Part shown: piece after piece, positions 25,901-35,109 of the stretch
How the letters are laid out: each line of letters begins with the position of its first letter
How positions within the stretch are numbered: the first letter of the stretch is position 1
Assembly: GCF_029846635.1 (NCBI RefSeq)
Contig: NZ_JARVTG010000002.1
Coordinates: 1,405,501 to 1,469,500 of the forward strand
Direction of reading: 5' to 3'
Source of the DNA: Pokkaliibacter sp. MBI-7
GTDB lineage: Bacteria; Pseudomonadota; Gammaproteobacteria; Pseudomonadales; Balneatricaceae
Length of the DNA: 64,000 bases
Program-made: the position numbers and the translations under genes
The notes under the pieces: model-generated
Database searches by the model: none
Told to the model about the DNA's origin: nothing
Seen by the model: only the letters and a program-made list of their open reading frames with translations

Positions 25901-26044
25901 GGGTTGCTCCTTGAGGATCAGATGTGAATATTTGCCTGCGCATAGTAGCAGCTTCACATCATAAACTAAGCGAACGATGTGACGAATTAGTCTAATGCAC
26001 TGCAACACACCATCAACGTTCAGTCTGCATGATCAGATAAACGA

Positions 26045-26066
26045 CAAAGCCGCCCGAAGGCGGCCT
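26045..26066 (-). terminator. Terminator of the chemoreceptor gene
   Basis: On the minus strand GCCGCC-TTCG-GGCGGC (UUCG tetraloop) is followed by TTTGTCGTTT, 24 nt past the stop. Confidence 0.75.
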
Positions 26067-26089
26067 TACTACAGTCTGCTATAAGCGAA

Positions 26090-27970
26090 TCAGAGTTTGA
26101 ACTGCCCCATCTCCCGCTTCAGCAAATCAGCGACATCGGTCAGACGCTCTGCACCTTTGCGCGACTCAGCGGCAGCAACGGCCAGCTCATCAGCAACCTC
26201 TTTGATGGAAGTCGTGTTGCGACTGATATCATCGCTCACCGCTTTCTGTTCCTCTGCAGCACTGGCAATCTGTACCGCACGATCACTGATCTGGTTGATA
26301 GAGTCAGTGATTTCTCCAAGGCTGTTACTGACAGACTCTGCATCGACCACGCTACTGGTGGCCAGCTGACCACTCTTTTCCATGTACTGCACGGCGGTGC
26401 GGGTAGTGTTTTGCAACTGCTCGATCATCTTCTGAATTTCTTCAGTAGAGCTATGAGTACGCTGAGACAGCACACGTACTTCATCGGCAACCACCGCAAA
26501 ACCACGCCCCTGCTCCCCAGCACGCGCAGCTTCTATCGCCGCATTCAGTGCCAGCAGGTTGGTCTGCTCAGCCACGCCCTGAATAGTGGCCAGAATGCTG
26601 CTGATACCCTGCGCGTGGCGATTCAGCTCATTGATAACGTTGGTTGAACTTTCGATTTCACTGGCAAGCGTAACAATGGAGTCACGGTTGCGCTTAACCA
26701 GCCCCATCCCCTGCTCACAGGACTTCGCCGAACTGCGCGCTGCGTGCGCCGTCTCTTCTGCATGCTGTGCCACTTCATTCGCTGCCACCGCCATCTCATG
26801 CATGGCAGTCGCTACCTGGGTGATCTCCTGTTGCTGCTGGTTGACTTCGTGATCAGTACGGACGGCATTCTTCATGCCCTTGTCTGCTTCGTCATTAAGG
26901 TCATCCGCTGCCTTGGCGACCCTTCTCATGATTGGCTGGATGTGCTCGATGAAAGCGTTGAAGTTGGCAGAAATCTTACCCAGCTCATCGTTGCTGTTAA
27001 CGGCCAGCCGTTTGGTCAAATCGCCCTGACCGCTGGCCACTTCGTGTAAGGCTGCAGAGACCTCGGCCAAAGGGCGCAGTAAGCGAGACAGTCCCACCAC
27101 CGCCAGGGCAATGAAGACTACAAAAATAACCAGACAGATCAGAATGGCGCTGGTCAGAAGATTATCCAGTGAGGCAAATACTTCATCAGGATCAACCAGT
27201 GACATCAGGTACCAGTCACTACCATCAACATGCGTGACCTTGGCCAGCTTACTGGTGCCATCGAGGGTCACTGCTGTCAGCTCCTTAGCCTGATCCAGAC
27301 GCGCTAACTCGCTGGCATTGATACCGGCCACCACGTTGGAGAATGGCTTGAGCACCTGATTCTTGTCTTTGTAGGCGATAATCTGGCCCTTACCATCCAC
27401 CAGCATGGCAGTCCCCTGCTCGCCCAGATCAATGGCCAGGACGGTTTTAACAATGTCATTGATAAAGACATCGCCACCGTATACGCCGAAGCGCTTACCG
27501 TCACCGTCTTTACCCGGCATCACCACGGTGATCACCAGATCGCTGGTGGTAGCATCAATATAGGGTTCAGTCACTGACAGCTTATTCGTCTGCTGAGCCA
27601 GCTGATACCACGGGCGCTTGCGGGGGTCATAACCCGCCTTCGGAGAGCGGCCATCGCTGTAAACCATGTCACCGTCTTCAAAACCCGCATAGGCCACCGA
27701 GAAGTGACCGCTGTCATTGGCGATGGATAGCGCCTTGGTCAGGAACTCTTTGGCTGGCTGCGCTTTGGCTACCGTGCTGATTGCACTGAGCTTGCCATCC
27801 AGCCACTCGCCAATGCGACCTGCTGTCTGGGTGTTGGTAAGTACTACCTTGGCAACCACATCGGCTTCCAGGCTTTGGCGGAATTGTAAGTATGCAGAAG
27901 TGGTAAGCAGTGCAGTGACCACCAGTATGACCAGTGAGACAAAGACAAGTAGTTTCCGTTTTAAAGTCAT
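26090..27970 (-). CDS. Methyl-accepting chemotaxis protein with dCache sensor
   Basis: A 626-residue membrane chemoreceptor. TM1 spans about residues 7-28, a periplasmic double-Cache domain about 35-270 (RKRPWYQLAQQ and YIDATTSDLVITV are typical of amino-acid or amine sensors), and TM2 about 275-300. A HAMP linker follows, then the signalling tip containing EQTNLLALNAAIEAARAGEQ. No CheR-docking pentapeptide ends the protein (it stops EMGQFKL). The ATG at 27970 puts the charged residues just before TM1; the 39-codon upstream extension lacks support. The ligand is unknown. Confidence 0.92.
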   Translation of the reverse strand: MTLKRKLLVFVSLVILVVTALLTTSAYLQFRQSLEADVVAKVVLTNTQTAGRIGEWLDGKLSAISTVAKAQPAKEFLTKALSIANDSGHFSVAYAGFEDGDMVYSDGRSPKAGYDPRKRPWYQLAQQTNKLSVTEPYIDATTSDLVITVVMPGKDGDGKRFGVYGGDVFINDIVKTVLAIDLGEQGTAMLVDGKGQIIAYKDKNQVLKPFSNVVAGINASELARLDQAKELTAVTLDGTSKLAKVTHVDGSDWYLMSLVDPDEVFASLDNLLTSAILICLVIFVVFIALAVVGLSRLLRPLAEVSAALHEVASGQGDLTKRLAVNSNDELGKISANFNAFIEHIQPIMRRVAKAADDLNDEADKGMKNAVRTDHEVNQQQQEITQVATAMHEMAVAANEVAQHAEETAHAARSSAKSCEQGMGLVKRNRDSIVTLASEIESSTNVINELNRHAQGISSILATIQGVAEQTNLLALNAAIEAARAGEQGRGFAVVADEVRVLSQRTHSSTEEIQKMIEQLQNTTRTAVQYMEKSGQLATSSVVDAESVSNSLGEITDSINQISDRAVQIASAAEEQKAVSDDISRNTTSIKEVADELAVAAAESRKGAERLTDVADLLKREMGQFKL

Positions 27971-28235
27971 AGTCGATTCTCTGAACAGAATATGAGTTTT
28001 GGCTCTGTTGCGATTTAAAAAGTCACCCGCCAAACGTGCATTATCGAAATGAATAATTACATCCGCTCGGGTTGTCCGAACGCTCAACTACCAACTCGAG
28101 ACTTGTCACCAGTCCAGTTAACTGAATGCTGGATCCATAGGCCATAGCAAGCAGCGACACCGTGCGACAGACATATCTGCGGCTCGATGTCGCGAACTCT
28201 CAGAGTGTAGTACAGGAATGAGCAGGGAGAGCAGA

Positions 28236-28254
28236 CGTCAGCGTGTTACTGACG
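28236..28254 (-). terminator. Stem-loop right after the Met8-like gene
   Basis: CGTCAG and CTGACG pair around a 7-nt loop immediately downstream of the stop at 28258 on the minus strand. No T run. Confidence 0.35.
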
Positions 28255-28257
28255 CCT

Positions 28258-29349
28258 TCATGCGGATTTCTGAGGTTTTCGGGCGGGTTTACGGCTTGTT
28301 CTTCTTCCCCGGCTTGGTTTACTCGGCGCTTTGACTGCAGCAGGAGCCATTTGCTGATGCTGCAACTCAGCGGCCCGGTAATAACGCAGCTCGAAATTTT
28401 GCGTTTTCTGCAATTTTTGCAGCACCTGCAACTGGTTAGCCGCCTCCTGACGCTTGGTATAACAAGCGACCCAGAGCAGCACACCACCCTGTTGCTCCCA
28501 CTGCAGCCACTGCGCATGAGCAGGCAGTACATCCAGAGGGACTTCATTTGGCCTTGCAGCCTCAGGGACTAACGCTGCACTGTGTTCGTGCAGCACAGGA
28601 TAGTCAGCACAGTGAGCAGCATAGAGTTGAGGCAAGGCCTGTATATCGGCATCTGCAGGCAGATGCCAGACAATCAGAACAGGCTGCGCAGGCTCGGTGG
28701 CCACCTCAGTTGCAGCCTTTCCATTGCTTTCAGGCATGTGTACTGACTGCGCGTCTGCACCGTCCTCAGGGTTCGTCAGAACCGTGACAACCTCTTCGGA
28801 AATGGGGTCCGCTGTACACTCATCAACGTGGCTGACAGTGTCATTCATTGTAGGGTCAGCACTGTCCTGAGACAGCGTCGCTGCAACGGGCTGATCTGCA
28901 AGCACCTCTGCAGTAGCACACACCTCTGTAGTAGCACACACCTCTGTAGTAACAAGGTGGCGTGCCGCCGAAGACAACACTGGAATACTGGCTGCTTCGG
29001 CCGAGACGGAAGACGCATGGAATACGGGCAGGCCACGCTCTCTGGCCCAGCCTAGCAACAGGGTATCCAGCTCTGCATCATCAGTGGCAATACTAACGAT
29101 CTGCCATGGACGGCTGAGCACTTCTTCCGGTTGCCCCTTGTGGATCCAGTGGATACCACCATCACGAGCCAGCAATTGCATGGACTCCGCCAGAACGGGC
29201 GCACAGACACTGACATTGCCGCCAAGCGCCAGCAGTGCTCTCACTGCCCTGTCGGCCGCTTCAGCACCTCCCATCACCAGACAGGCGCAACCTTTGATAT
29301 CAAACGAATTAAACGCAGAATTCATCATAGTCAGGTGATCGACCTTCAT
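28258..29349 (-). CDS. Siroheme-synthase N-domain-like protein with long basic tail
   Basis: A 363-residue protein. Residues ~10-125 resemble the Rossmann domain of CysG/Met8 (precorrin-2 dehydrogenase): FDIKGCACLVMGGAEAADRA, VCAPVLAE, IHWIHK and IATDDAELD with the conserved Asp. The middle (about 130-225) is low-complexity and acidic, including a Thr-Glu-Val-Cys-Ala repeat. Residues ~225-325 look folded, with LPVLIVWHLPAD-like strands and an SPOR-like segment VACYTKRQEAANQLQVLQKL. The tail is Ala/Lys/Arg/Pro-rich. The usual siroheme dimerisation and methylase domains are missing. It is divergent from cobO. The start is uncertain (ATG 29349 or the double ATG at 29328/29325). Function unknown. 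Confidence 0.6.
   Translation of the reverse strand: MKVDHLTMMNSAFNSFDIKGCACLVMGGAEAADRAVRALLALGGNVSVCAPVLAESMQLLARDGGIHWIHKGQPEEVLSRPWQIVSIATDDAELDTLLLGWARERGLPVFHASSVSAEAASIPVLSSAARHLVTTEVCATTEVCATAEVLADQPVAATLSQDSADPTMNDTVSHVDECTADPISEEVVTVLTNPEDGADAQSVHMPESNGKAATEVATEPAQPVLIVWHLPADADIQALPQLYAAHCADYPVLHEHSAALVPEAARPNEVPLDVLPAHAQWLQWEQQGGVLLWVACYTKRQEAANQLQVLQKLQKTQNFELRYYRAAELQHQQMAPAAVKAPSKPSRGRRTSRKPARKPQKSA
28904..28957. repeat. Three tandem 18-nt repeats inside the Met8-like gene
   Basis: Units at 28904-28921, 28922-28939 and 28940-28957, the first two differing by one base and the third diverging at its end. They encode the repeated Thr-Thr-Glu-Val-Cys-Ala of the linker and keep the reading frame. 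Confidence 0.85.
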
Positions 29350-29403
29350 TCCTCAAAATCACTGCATCAGGGGAGCAACATAACGAACAGCCCCAACACA
29401 GCA

Positions 29404-29450
29404 ATGAGCAGCTTTACTTCCCGGTTACAGCCGTTACTGTAGCCGCTCAT
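29404..29450. other. Long imperfect hairpin in the divergent gap before cobO
   Basis: ATGAGC (29404) pairs with GCTCAT (29450) around an inner stem GGTTACAG/CTGTAGCC. It lies in the divergent gap between the Met8-like gene and cobO. It lacks recognisable cobalamin-riboswitch boxes. It could be a leader structure or an operator. Confidence 0.3.
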
Positions 29451-29503
29451 CAATCCATATTTCTTTTTGCTTTAGCATCGCCCCTGAGCCCGTGGAGGAG
29501 TCA

Positions 29504-30115
29504 ATGAGCCAAGCCCCGTCAGACCGTGCCGAGAGACACAAGGCCCGTATGGAGAAACTCAAAGCCCATGTTGATTCTCAAGTGGCGAAGGCTACCGAAG
29601 AGCGAGGCATCATCGTTCTTCTGACAGGGAATGGCAAGGGTAAAAGCAGCTCAGCATTCGGGATGGTCGCCCGGGCTCTCGGGCACGGGCAGAAAGTCGG
29701 CATTGTGCAATTCATCAAAGGCGCATGGGATTGCGGTGAACAAAAATTCTTCGCCGGCCATGACCGGGTGACCTTCCACATCATGGGAACAGGTTTTACC
29801 TGGGATACACAAAACCGGGATGCCGATATAGCTGCCGCCAGACAGGTCTGGGAAGAGGGCAAGCATTTATTGCAGGATGACAGCTATGACCTGCTGGTAT
29901 TTGATGAGATTACCTACATGTTCAAATACGACTATCTGCCGCTGGAAGAGGTCGTTCATGCACTGGTGAATCGCCCTGTGAAACAGAATGTGGTACTGAC
30001 CGGCAGAGGTGCAGCGAAAGAGCTGATTGAACTCGCTGACACTGTTACTGAGCTGGGCGATGTCAAACATGCGTTTCGTGCAGGAATAAAGGCACAGCCT
30101 GGTGTCGAGTTCTGA
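29504..30115 (+). CDS. cobO: Cob(I)yrinic acid a,c-diamide adenosyltransferase
   Basis: A 203-residue CobO/CobA/BtuR-type ATP:corrinoid adenosyltransferase that attaches the upper adenosyl ligand to cob(I)alamin or its precursors. The P-loop GNGKGKSSSAFG is at about residues 42-53, followed by VGIVQFIKGAW, TGFTWDTQ and LVFDEITYM. The ATG at 29504 follows GGAGGAG; the GTG at 29492 overlaps that ribosome site. No other cobalamin genes are nearby, so a salvage role is plausible. It is divergent from the siroheme-synthase-like gene. Confidence 0.92.
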   Translation: MSQAPSDRAERHKARMEKLKAHVDSQVAKATEERGIIVLLTGNGKGKSSSAFGMVARALGHGQKVGIVQFIKGAWDCGEQKFFAGHDRVTFHIMGTGFTWDTQNRDADIAAARQVWEEGKHLLQDDSYDLLVFDEITYMFKYDYLPLEEVVHALVNRPVKQNVVLTGRGAAKELIELADTVTELGDVKHAFRAGIKAQPGVEF

Positions 30116-30307
30116 CCAGCAACGTTATATGACTTGCAATCAATAACATTGCCTCCACATAGTCTGACAGCCCAAGCGGCTGCCTGAGTTTGTATATCGC
30201 CATGGCGGGTCTCACCACTTTCTATCCATAGCAGGAGGGTGGTGGTCGATCCGGCCTGCGTTTAAACTGCAGCACTGCAATCACATTGAATTAACCGAGA
30301 CTCCGTC

Positions 30308-31204
30308 ATGACAGCAGCCATCGAGCCCGGCACCTCTCCTTTCATCGTCAATGTCACTCTGGACAACGTACGTGAACTGATCGAGCAGTCCTTTCATACA
30401 CCTGTTCTGTTCGATTTCTGGGCTGACTGGTGTGCACCTTGTAAGGCACTGCTCCCCATTCTCAGCAAACTGGCCGAGGAATATAACGGCGGGTTTATTC
30501 TGGCCAAGGTGGACACTGAAGATCAGGGACTGTCTCCTCTGGTGATGCAGTTTGGCATTCGCAGCCTGCCTACTGTTTATCTATTCCAGAATGGACAACC
30601 CGTGGATGGCTTCAGTGGCGCTCAGCCCGAGTCACAAATTCGTGCCCTGCTGCAGAAGTACACCAAGCCTGTCGAGGCAGAGACCAGCATTGATCCCAAA
30701 GAACTGGCAGAACAGGCTATTGTTGCTGGCGAGCTGACCACCGCTCAGGCCATTCTCAACGATGCACTGTCAGAGCAGCCGGAAAACTATGACCTGTTCC
30801 TGTTGCAAGCCAGTGTTTGCGCACAGCTGGGCGATGCAGACAATGCCAAGGCCATCATCAACGGCCTGCCGGACAGTCACAAAAACAGCACCCTGGCAAA
30901 AGAAGTACTGGCTCGCCTGACATTTGCGGACCTCATCAAAGAGGCACCGGAAATGCCGGCACTGCACGCCAGACTGGAAGCAGATGCCAATGCATCTCAG
31001 GAGCGTTTCTGGCTAGCCGCAAGACTGGTCATGGCTGGGCAGAACGAGGAAGCCATGCAGCAGTTACTGCAACTGATGCGTCAGGATCGTGCCTTTGGTG
31101 ATGATGCCGCCCGAAAAACCCTGATTAGCCTTTTCGATATGCTGGGCGCGGCGCACCCGCTGGTGAATACCTACCGTCGCAAGCTTTACCAGGCCCTGTA
31201 TTGA
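30308..31204 (+). CDS. cnoX: Thioredoxin-fold co-chaperone CnoX (YbbN)
   Basis: A 298-residue protein with an N-terminal thioredoxin domain (residues ~15-115) and a C-terminal TPR-like helical half (ELAEQAIVAGELTTAQAILN onward). E. coli CnoX protects substrates from oxidative aggregation and hands them to GroEL and DnaK. The active site here is Cys42-Ala-Pro-Cys45 in WADWCAPCKA, a full CxxC, whereas E. coli CnoX has only the second Cys and lacks reductase activity. So this version may also act as an oxidoreductase. Ends in a very strong terminator. Confidence 0.88.
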   Translation: MTAAIEPGTSPFIVNVTLDNVRELIEQSFHTPVLFDFWADWCAPCKALLPILSKLAEEYNGGFILAKVDTEDQGLSPLVMQFGIRSLPTVYLFQNGQPVDGFSGAQPESQIRALLQKYTKPVEAETSIDPKELAEQAIVAGELTTAQAILNDALSEQPENYDLFLLQASVCAQLGDADNAKAIINGLPDSHKNSTLAKEVLARLTFADLIKEAPEMPALHARLEADANASQERFWLAARLVMAGQNEEAMQQLLQLMRQDRAFGDDAARKTLISLFDMLGAAHPLVNTYRRKLYQALY

Positions 31205-31232
31205 TCCTGACTCGCCACGTTTAGAGCGATAA

Positions 31233-31277
31233 AAAATGCCAGACCCGTACCCAACACGGGTCTGGCATTTTCTTTTC
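31233..31277. terminator. Strong bidirectional terminator after cnoX
   Basis: AAAATGCCAGACCCGT and ACGGGTCTGGCATTTT form a perfect 16-bp stem with a 7-nt loop, with A and T runs on both sides, between convergent genes. Confidence 0.92.
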
Positions 31278-31344
31278 CGTATCAACAGTACTCCTGTATC
31301 AACCGCATAAGTGTCGACGCTGTCCCACAAGGTCGAATTCGCGC

Positions 31345-32409
31345 TCAACGGTCTGAGATAAAGTCGCCCAGGTCAGCCATCATTTCCTCGAAATAAGGAT
31401 TGAAGGTCAGGCGAGCCGGATATCTTCCTTCCACTGCCAGCCCATACTCACTAAACCAGGGTTCGGGATCCTGCAGGCAGCGGTTAAAAGCCGTGCTGTC
31501 CTCCACATATGCCAGACAGTTGCGATAATCCCCTTGCTTGCCATAGTGAGGATTAGCAGGAGAAAAAGTGACAGCGGTGTGAGCAATAGCTCGGATTCGT
31601 TGCTCCGGCAGATAACCAGACCGGGATAACACACCCGTTTCGCTCAGCTCCTCATGCCCATACCATACCAATCTGCTGTCCGGTTGCCTTAAACGTAAGA
31701 ACTGCTGCAGAACAAACTGACTGTTAATGGTGGCATCCGCCTCACTGGCAACAATGTACACCGGACAACGGAAGCGCTGGCAGGTATTCAACTGCCGTTT
31801 AACCTGCAACGTCAGGTGGTAATACTGATGAATGGCATTGATGCTGAAGGATGAGTAACGGGCAAAGTCTCGCTCAGGCCGCACGCTGTGCCACTTCCGA
31901 AAAGGAAACAGCAAGCGACTGGTCCACACCATATTACTGCGACACCGCCAGGCGGGCGCCCACAGTATCAGCCCAGCGATGTTCGGCAGATCCAGCCCTT
32001 CCAGGGTTGCCAGAACAGCCCCCATGGAATAACCACCCACCCAAACCTTGTCGCACTGCTTCTGCAGATCAGCAATTTGTGCCCTGACCTGACGGCGCCA
32101 GTTGCCAGCACGCACTTTCAAACTGTCCTCAGCCCGTGAGCCATGCCCGGAAAGCAGGATCGACCGTGAACGAATGCCACGTTGTGCCAGCGCTGCGGCA
32201 ACATCCCTGAAGGTAAAGGGGCTATCAGACAGGCCGTGAATGAGCAGTACGCCAACACGTTGATGCTCACTCCCCATCTCGAAGGGCATAACAGCATCAA
32301 TAGCCTCGCTGCGGCCAACTCCCATCGCCTCGGAGTGGTATTTATCTCGCTCCAGACGCTGACGTGATTGCTGAACGTGTTCAGCAAAACTCATGGGCAG
32401 CTCAGGCAC
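31345..32409 (-). CDS. Alpha/beta hydrolase
   Basis: A 354-residue hydrolase without signal peptide. The oxyanion region is LLIHGLSDSPF (His-Gly at 58-59), the nucleophile elbow GGYSMG places Ser128, and later acid and base candidates are SEADATIN and the His in VWYGHEE or IAHTAVTF. The domain shape is that of carboxylesterase or monoglyceride-lipase-like serine hydrolases. A C-terminal extension of ~60 residues (NCLAYVEDSTAFNRCL onward) is rich in aromatic residues. Substrate unknown. It lies just downstream of the MCE operon on the same strand (138-nt gap). Confidence 0.82.
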   Translation of the reverse strand: MPELPMSFAEHVQQSRQRLERDKYHSEAMGVGRSEAIDAVMPFEMGSEHQRVGVLLIHGLSDSPFTFRDVAAALAQRGIRSRSILLSGHGSRAEDSLKVRAGNWRRQVRAQIADLQKQCDKVWVGGYSMGAVLATLEGLDLPNIAGLILWAPAWRCRSNMVWTSRLLFPFRKWHSVRPERDFARYSSFSINAIHQYYHLTLQVKRQLNTCQRFRCPVYIVASEADATINSQFVLQQFLRLRQPDSRLVWYGHEELSETGVLSRSGYLPEQRIRAIAHTAVTFSPANPHYGKQGDYRNCLAYVEDSTAFNRCLQDPEPWFSEYGLAVEGRYPARLTFNPYFEEMMADLGDFISDR

Positions 32410-32547
32410 TGCATACTCCCTTTGCCCTGTTCATCAAAATATCCAGAAAAACTCCTGTCGAAAGTTACACGCCGCTTAATGAGTGTAGCCAGTTGACTGA
32501 CAATCTACCTTTCACTCACCGAAAGAATGTTACATCTGATCAGACCT

Positions 32548-35109
32548 TCACTGCTCACTGCCCCTGGACTGGGGTGGCAAGGCAATACGCGGCGCCCATT
32601 GCTGCCACTCAGGTTGTGGTTCTGCATTGAGCTCGAATCGGCTATTGGCTGCCGCAGGCTGGCCCATTTTCTCGCCCTCTGGTGTAGCGAATGAAATCCC
32701 CCCCGCCAGCAACGTTTCGACAGACTGGGTGCGAATGGAGGCTCCGCTTAACAGGCCAAAATCCATACCGAAGCCGCTGTTATTCCAGAACCGCGATCCC
32801 GTCCTGACCAGCGATCTGTATCGTGGCGTAATCGCCAGCTGAATTAACACTTTATCCGCCGTATCAGCCAACTGGGTATCCACTACCTTGCCCACGGCAA
32901 CCCCCCGGTAGAACACCGTAACCCCCGGGCGTATGGAGCCCAGATCACGGGTTTCCAGAATAACCGGGAATCCGCTCAGCTGTTGTTCAACCGGCGCCTG
33001 ATCCAGACCGGTAAACTGCGTTTTCAGCTGCCCGTTCATACCTTTGCTACGAACCTGCACATAAGCCCCGCCCACAATGCTGTCCAGACCACTCACCTCG
33101 GTCAGCTTCAGCTGCGGATGCACGACCCAGAACTCGGTACCTTCTCGGGCCAGACGCTGCCCCTGCAGATCAAGAAAAATCGATGCTGTAATGCTGCTAA
33201 AGTTTCGGTCCGGCTGTAGCCCTCTGACCTCACCAATTTCCAGCCCGTTCCATCTGACCTTACTGCCGACACTCAGACCATCTGCCTGTTGCCAGCGTAC
33301 TGTCACGACACGCCCCCGCTCCATCGCTTTATCGAGGCTGTCATAGAGGATAAATTCGGTTCCCGGCTTTACCGGTGCTCCCTTTTCGTCATCAACATTA
33401 CCAAGAGCAATGCCGCCGGTGGCAATGGCCAGCAGCGACTCTGTCTGGATACTGATCCCTCCCAGCCCGCCTTTGATATTGATACCGCTGGCATGCCAGA
33501 ACCGGGTAGCCGTATTCACCAGGCGCGCATACTGCGGCCTGACATTCACCTCCATCGTGATCCCCTGACCATCCTTGTCGAGGCTGTACTGCATCACGCT
33601 ACCGACTTCAACACGGTGATAGTAAAGCGGTGTCCCCGGTGCTACCGAGCCCAGCTGATGACCATGCAGAGTCAGCTTCAGACCGGGCTCGGCCTCATTG
33701 TAGGCAGGCGCTTGTCCCAGCGCGGTGAAGTCAGTGGATGGCTCACCACCTCCAGGCTCAACAGCGATGTAATTGCCTTTGACGAGGGTATCCAGATCAG
33801 AAAAGCCGGAAAGGCTGATACTCGGCTTCACCAGCCAGAACCGGGAACCTTTGCGTAAAAAACTCTCGGCCTTGGGATCGAACAGAATATGTGCATCCAC
33901 CCTGTTAAAGTCGGGGCTCAGTTCCATTTTCTGTAATGTACCAATGGGCACCCCGCGATAGACCACCTGAGTCACCCCTTCCACCAGGCCTTGTGCAGAA
34001 CCGAATTCGATGTTGACCTTGATGCCCGCTTCAGCGCTGGCGTAATCGCTGTATAGCGAGAAAATGTGGCCGTTGCGCACCGGTTCGCCCTTGTTATCGT
34101 TAGGTGTAGAGAACGCAATGCCGCCGCTTATCAAAGAAACCAGTGACTCGGTACGTACCTTGAAGCCGTTCAGACCACCGCTGATATCAACACCACTGGC
34201 ATTCCAGAAGCGGGTCTCACTGTTAATCAGTTCATCGAAGGGCGGCTGAACATAGATGTCGACTTCAACATTCTGACTGTTATTGGCCAGACGATATTCC
34301 TGTACCGTCCCCACCTTGATTTGCTTGTAATACACCGGCGTGCCAGGGCTGACGGACCCCAGTGAATCAGCACGCAAGGTAATATGCAGCCCAGGCTCAT
34401 CCATACTCACGGGTGGTGCCTTATCGGCGGCGACAAACTCAGTGGTTTCTGAACCTCCCCCCGGCTGCACGCCGATGTAGTTACCCGAAACCAGCGTTTC
34501 CAGACCGCTCACCCCTTCAAAACTGACGCTCGGTGTTACCAGCCAGAACTCAGTTCCTGTCCTCAGCCCCGACTCGGCAGCCCGATCAACTTCGGCTTCA
34601 ACGATGACCGTTTCCAGATCTTTGCCAATGTCGACTTTCTTGACCAGACCGACCTTCAGGCCCTTATAACGGATCTCGGTTTTTCCGGCCTCAATGCCCT
34701 GCCCGCTTTTAAAGGTGATGTGTACTGTGATACCGACATCTGACAGCGTCTTCCACAGTAGCCAACCTCCCATCAACAAAGCCACCAGAGGAAGTAACCA
34801 CACCAGTGACCAGCTACGACGCTTGCGCACAACCGGTGCAGCACCTCGTGGCGTAGGCAGTAGTTCGGCACAGTCAAGACGATCGTCAGATGACGCTTGA
34901 CGAGCACTACCCAGAGGCTCGTCAACAACGACATCCTCATCTGCTTTTATTTCTTCTGACACTACTTTCTCTTCCGCTGCCAGACTGGCATCGCCAGTAG
35001 CTTCCTTCTGCACTTCAGCCTGTTCTGGCGAGGCAGCCTTTATCCGCTGATCACTGTCATCAGACAGTGTGACCGACTTGTCTCTGTCGTTACCGGAGGT
35101 ATCACTCAT
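32548..35109 (-). CDS. MCE-domain intermembrane lipid transport protein (LetB/PqiB type), six MCE repeats
   Basis: An 853-residue envelope protein: an acidic cytoplasmic tail (residues 1-95), one TM helix (about 98-117, WSLVWLLPLVALLMGGWLLW), then a row of MCE domains. I count six repeats, recognised by the strand pattern seen in GKTEIRYKGLKVGLV, GTPVYYKQIKVGTV, VTQVVYRGVPIGTL, GTPLYYHRVEVGSV, GSKVRWNGLEIGEV and GVTVFYRGVAVGKV. E. coli PqiB has three and LetB seven, forming a tube for lipids across the periplasm. The ATG at 35109 follows AAGGAGG and overlaps the upstream gene by 8 nt. The long acidic tail is unusual. Confidence 0.88.
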   Translation of the reverse strand: MSDTSGNDRDKSVTLSDDSDQRIKAASPEQAEVQKEATGDASLAAEEKVVSEEIKADEDVVVDEPLGSARQASSDDRLDCAELLPTPRGAAPVVRKRRSWSLVWLLPLVALLMGGWLLWKTLSDVGITVHITFKSGQGIEAGKTEIRYKGLKVGLVKKVDIGKDLETVIVEAEVDRAAESGLRTGTEFWLVTPSVSFEGVSGLETLVSGNYIGVQPGGGSETTEFVAADKAPPVSMDEPGLHITLRADSLGSVSPGTPVYYKQIKVGTVQEYRLANNSQNVEVDIYVQPPFDELINSETRFWNASGVDISGGLNGFKVRTESLVSLISGGIAFSTPNDNKGEPVRNGHIFSLYSDYASAEAGIKVNIEFGSAQGLVEGVTQVVYRGVPIGTLQKMELSPDFNRVDAHILFDPKAESFLRKGSRFWLVKPSISLSGFSDLDTLVKGNYIAVEPGGGEPSTDFTALGQAPAYNEAEPGLKLTLHGHQLGSVAPGTPLYYHRVEVGSVMQYSLDKDGQGITMEVNVRPQYARLVNTATRFWHASGINIKGGLGGISIQTESLLAIATGGIALGNVDDEKGAPVKPGTEFILYDSLDKAMERGRVVTVRWQQADGLSVGSKVRWNGLEIGEVRGLQPDRNFSSITASIFLDLQGQRLAREGTEFWVVHPQLKLTEVSGLDSIVGGAYVQVRSKGMNGQLKTQFTGLDQAPVEQQLSGFPVILETRDLGSIRPGVTVFYRGVAVGKVVDTQLADTADKVLIQLAITPRYRSLVRTGSRFWNNSGFGMDFGLLSGASIRTQSVETLLAGGISFATPEGEKMGQPAAANSRFELNAEPQPEWQQWAPRIALPPQSRGSEQ

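Noticed and set aside
29350..29503. Possible cobalamin riboswitch before cobO
   Set aside because: The region forms stems but I could not find the conserved B12-box or core sequences, so no riboswitch is called.
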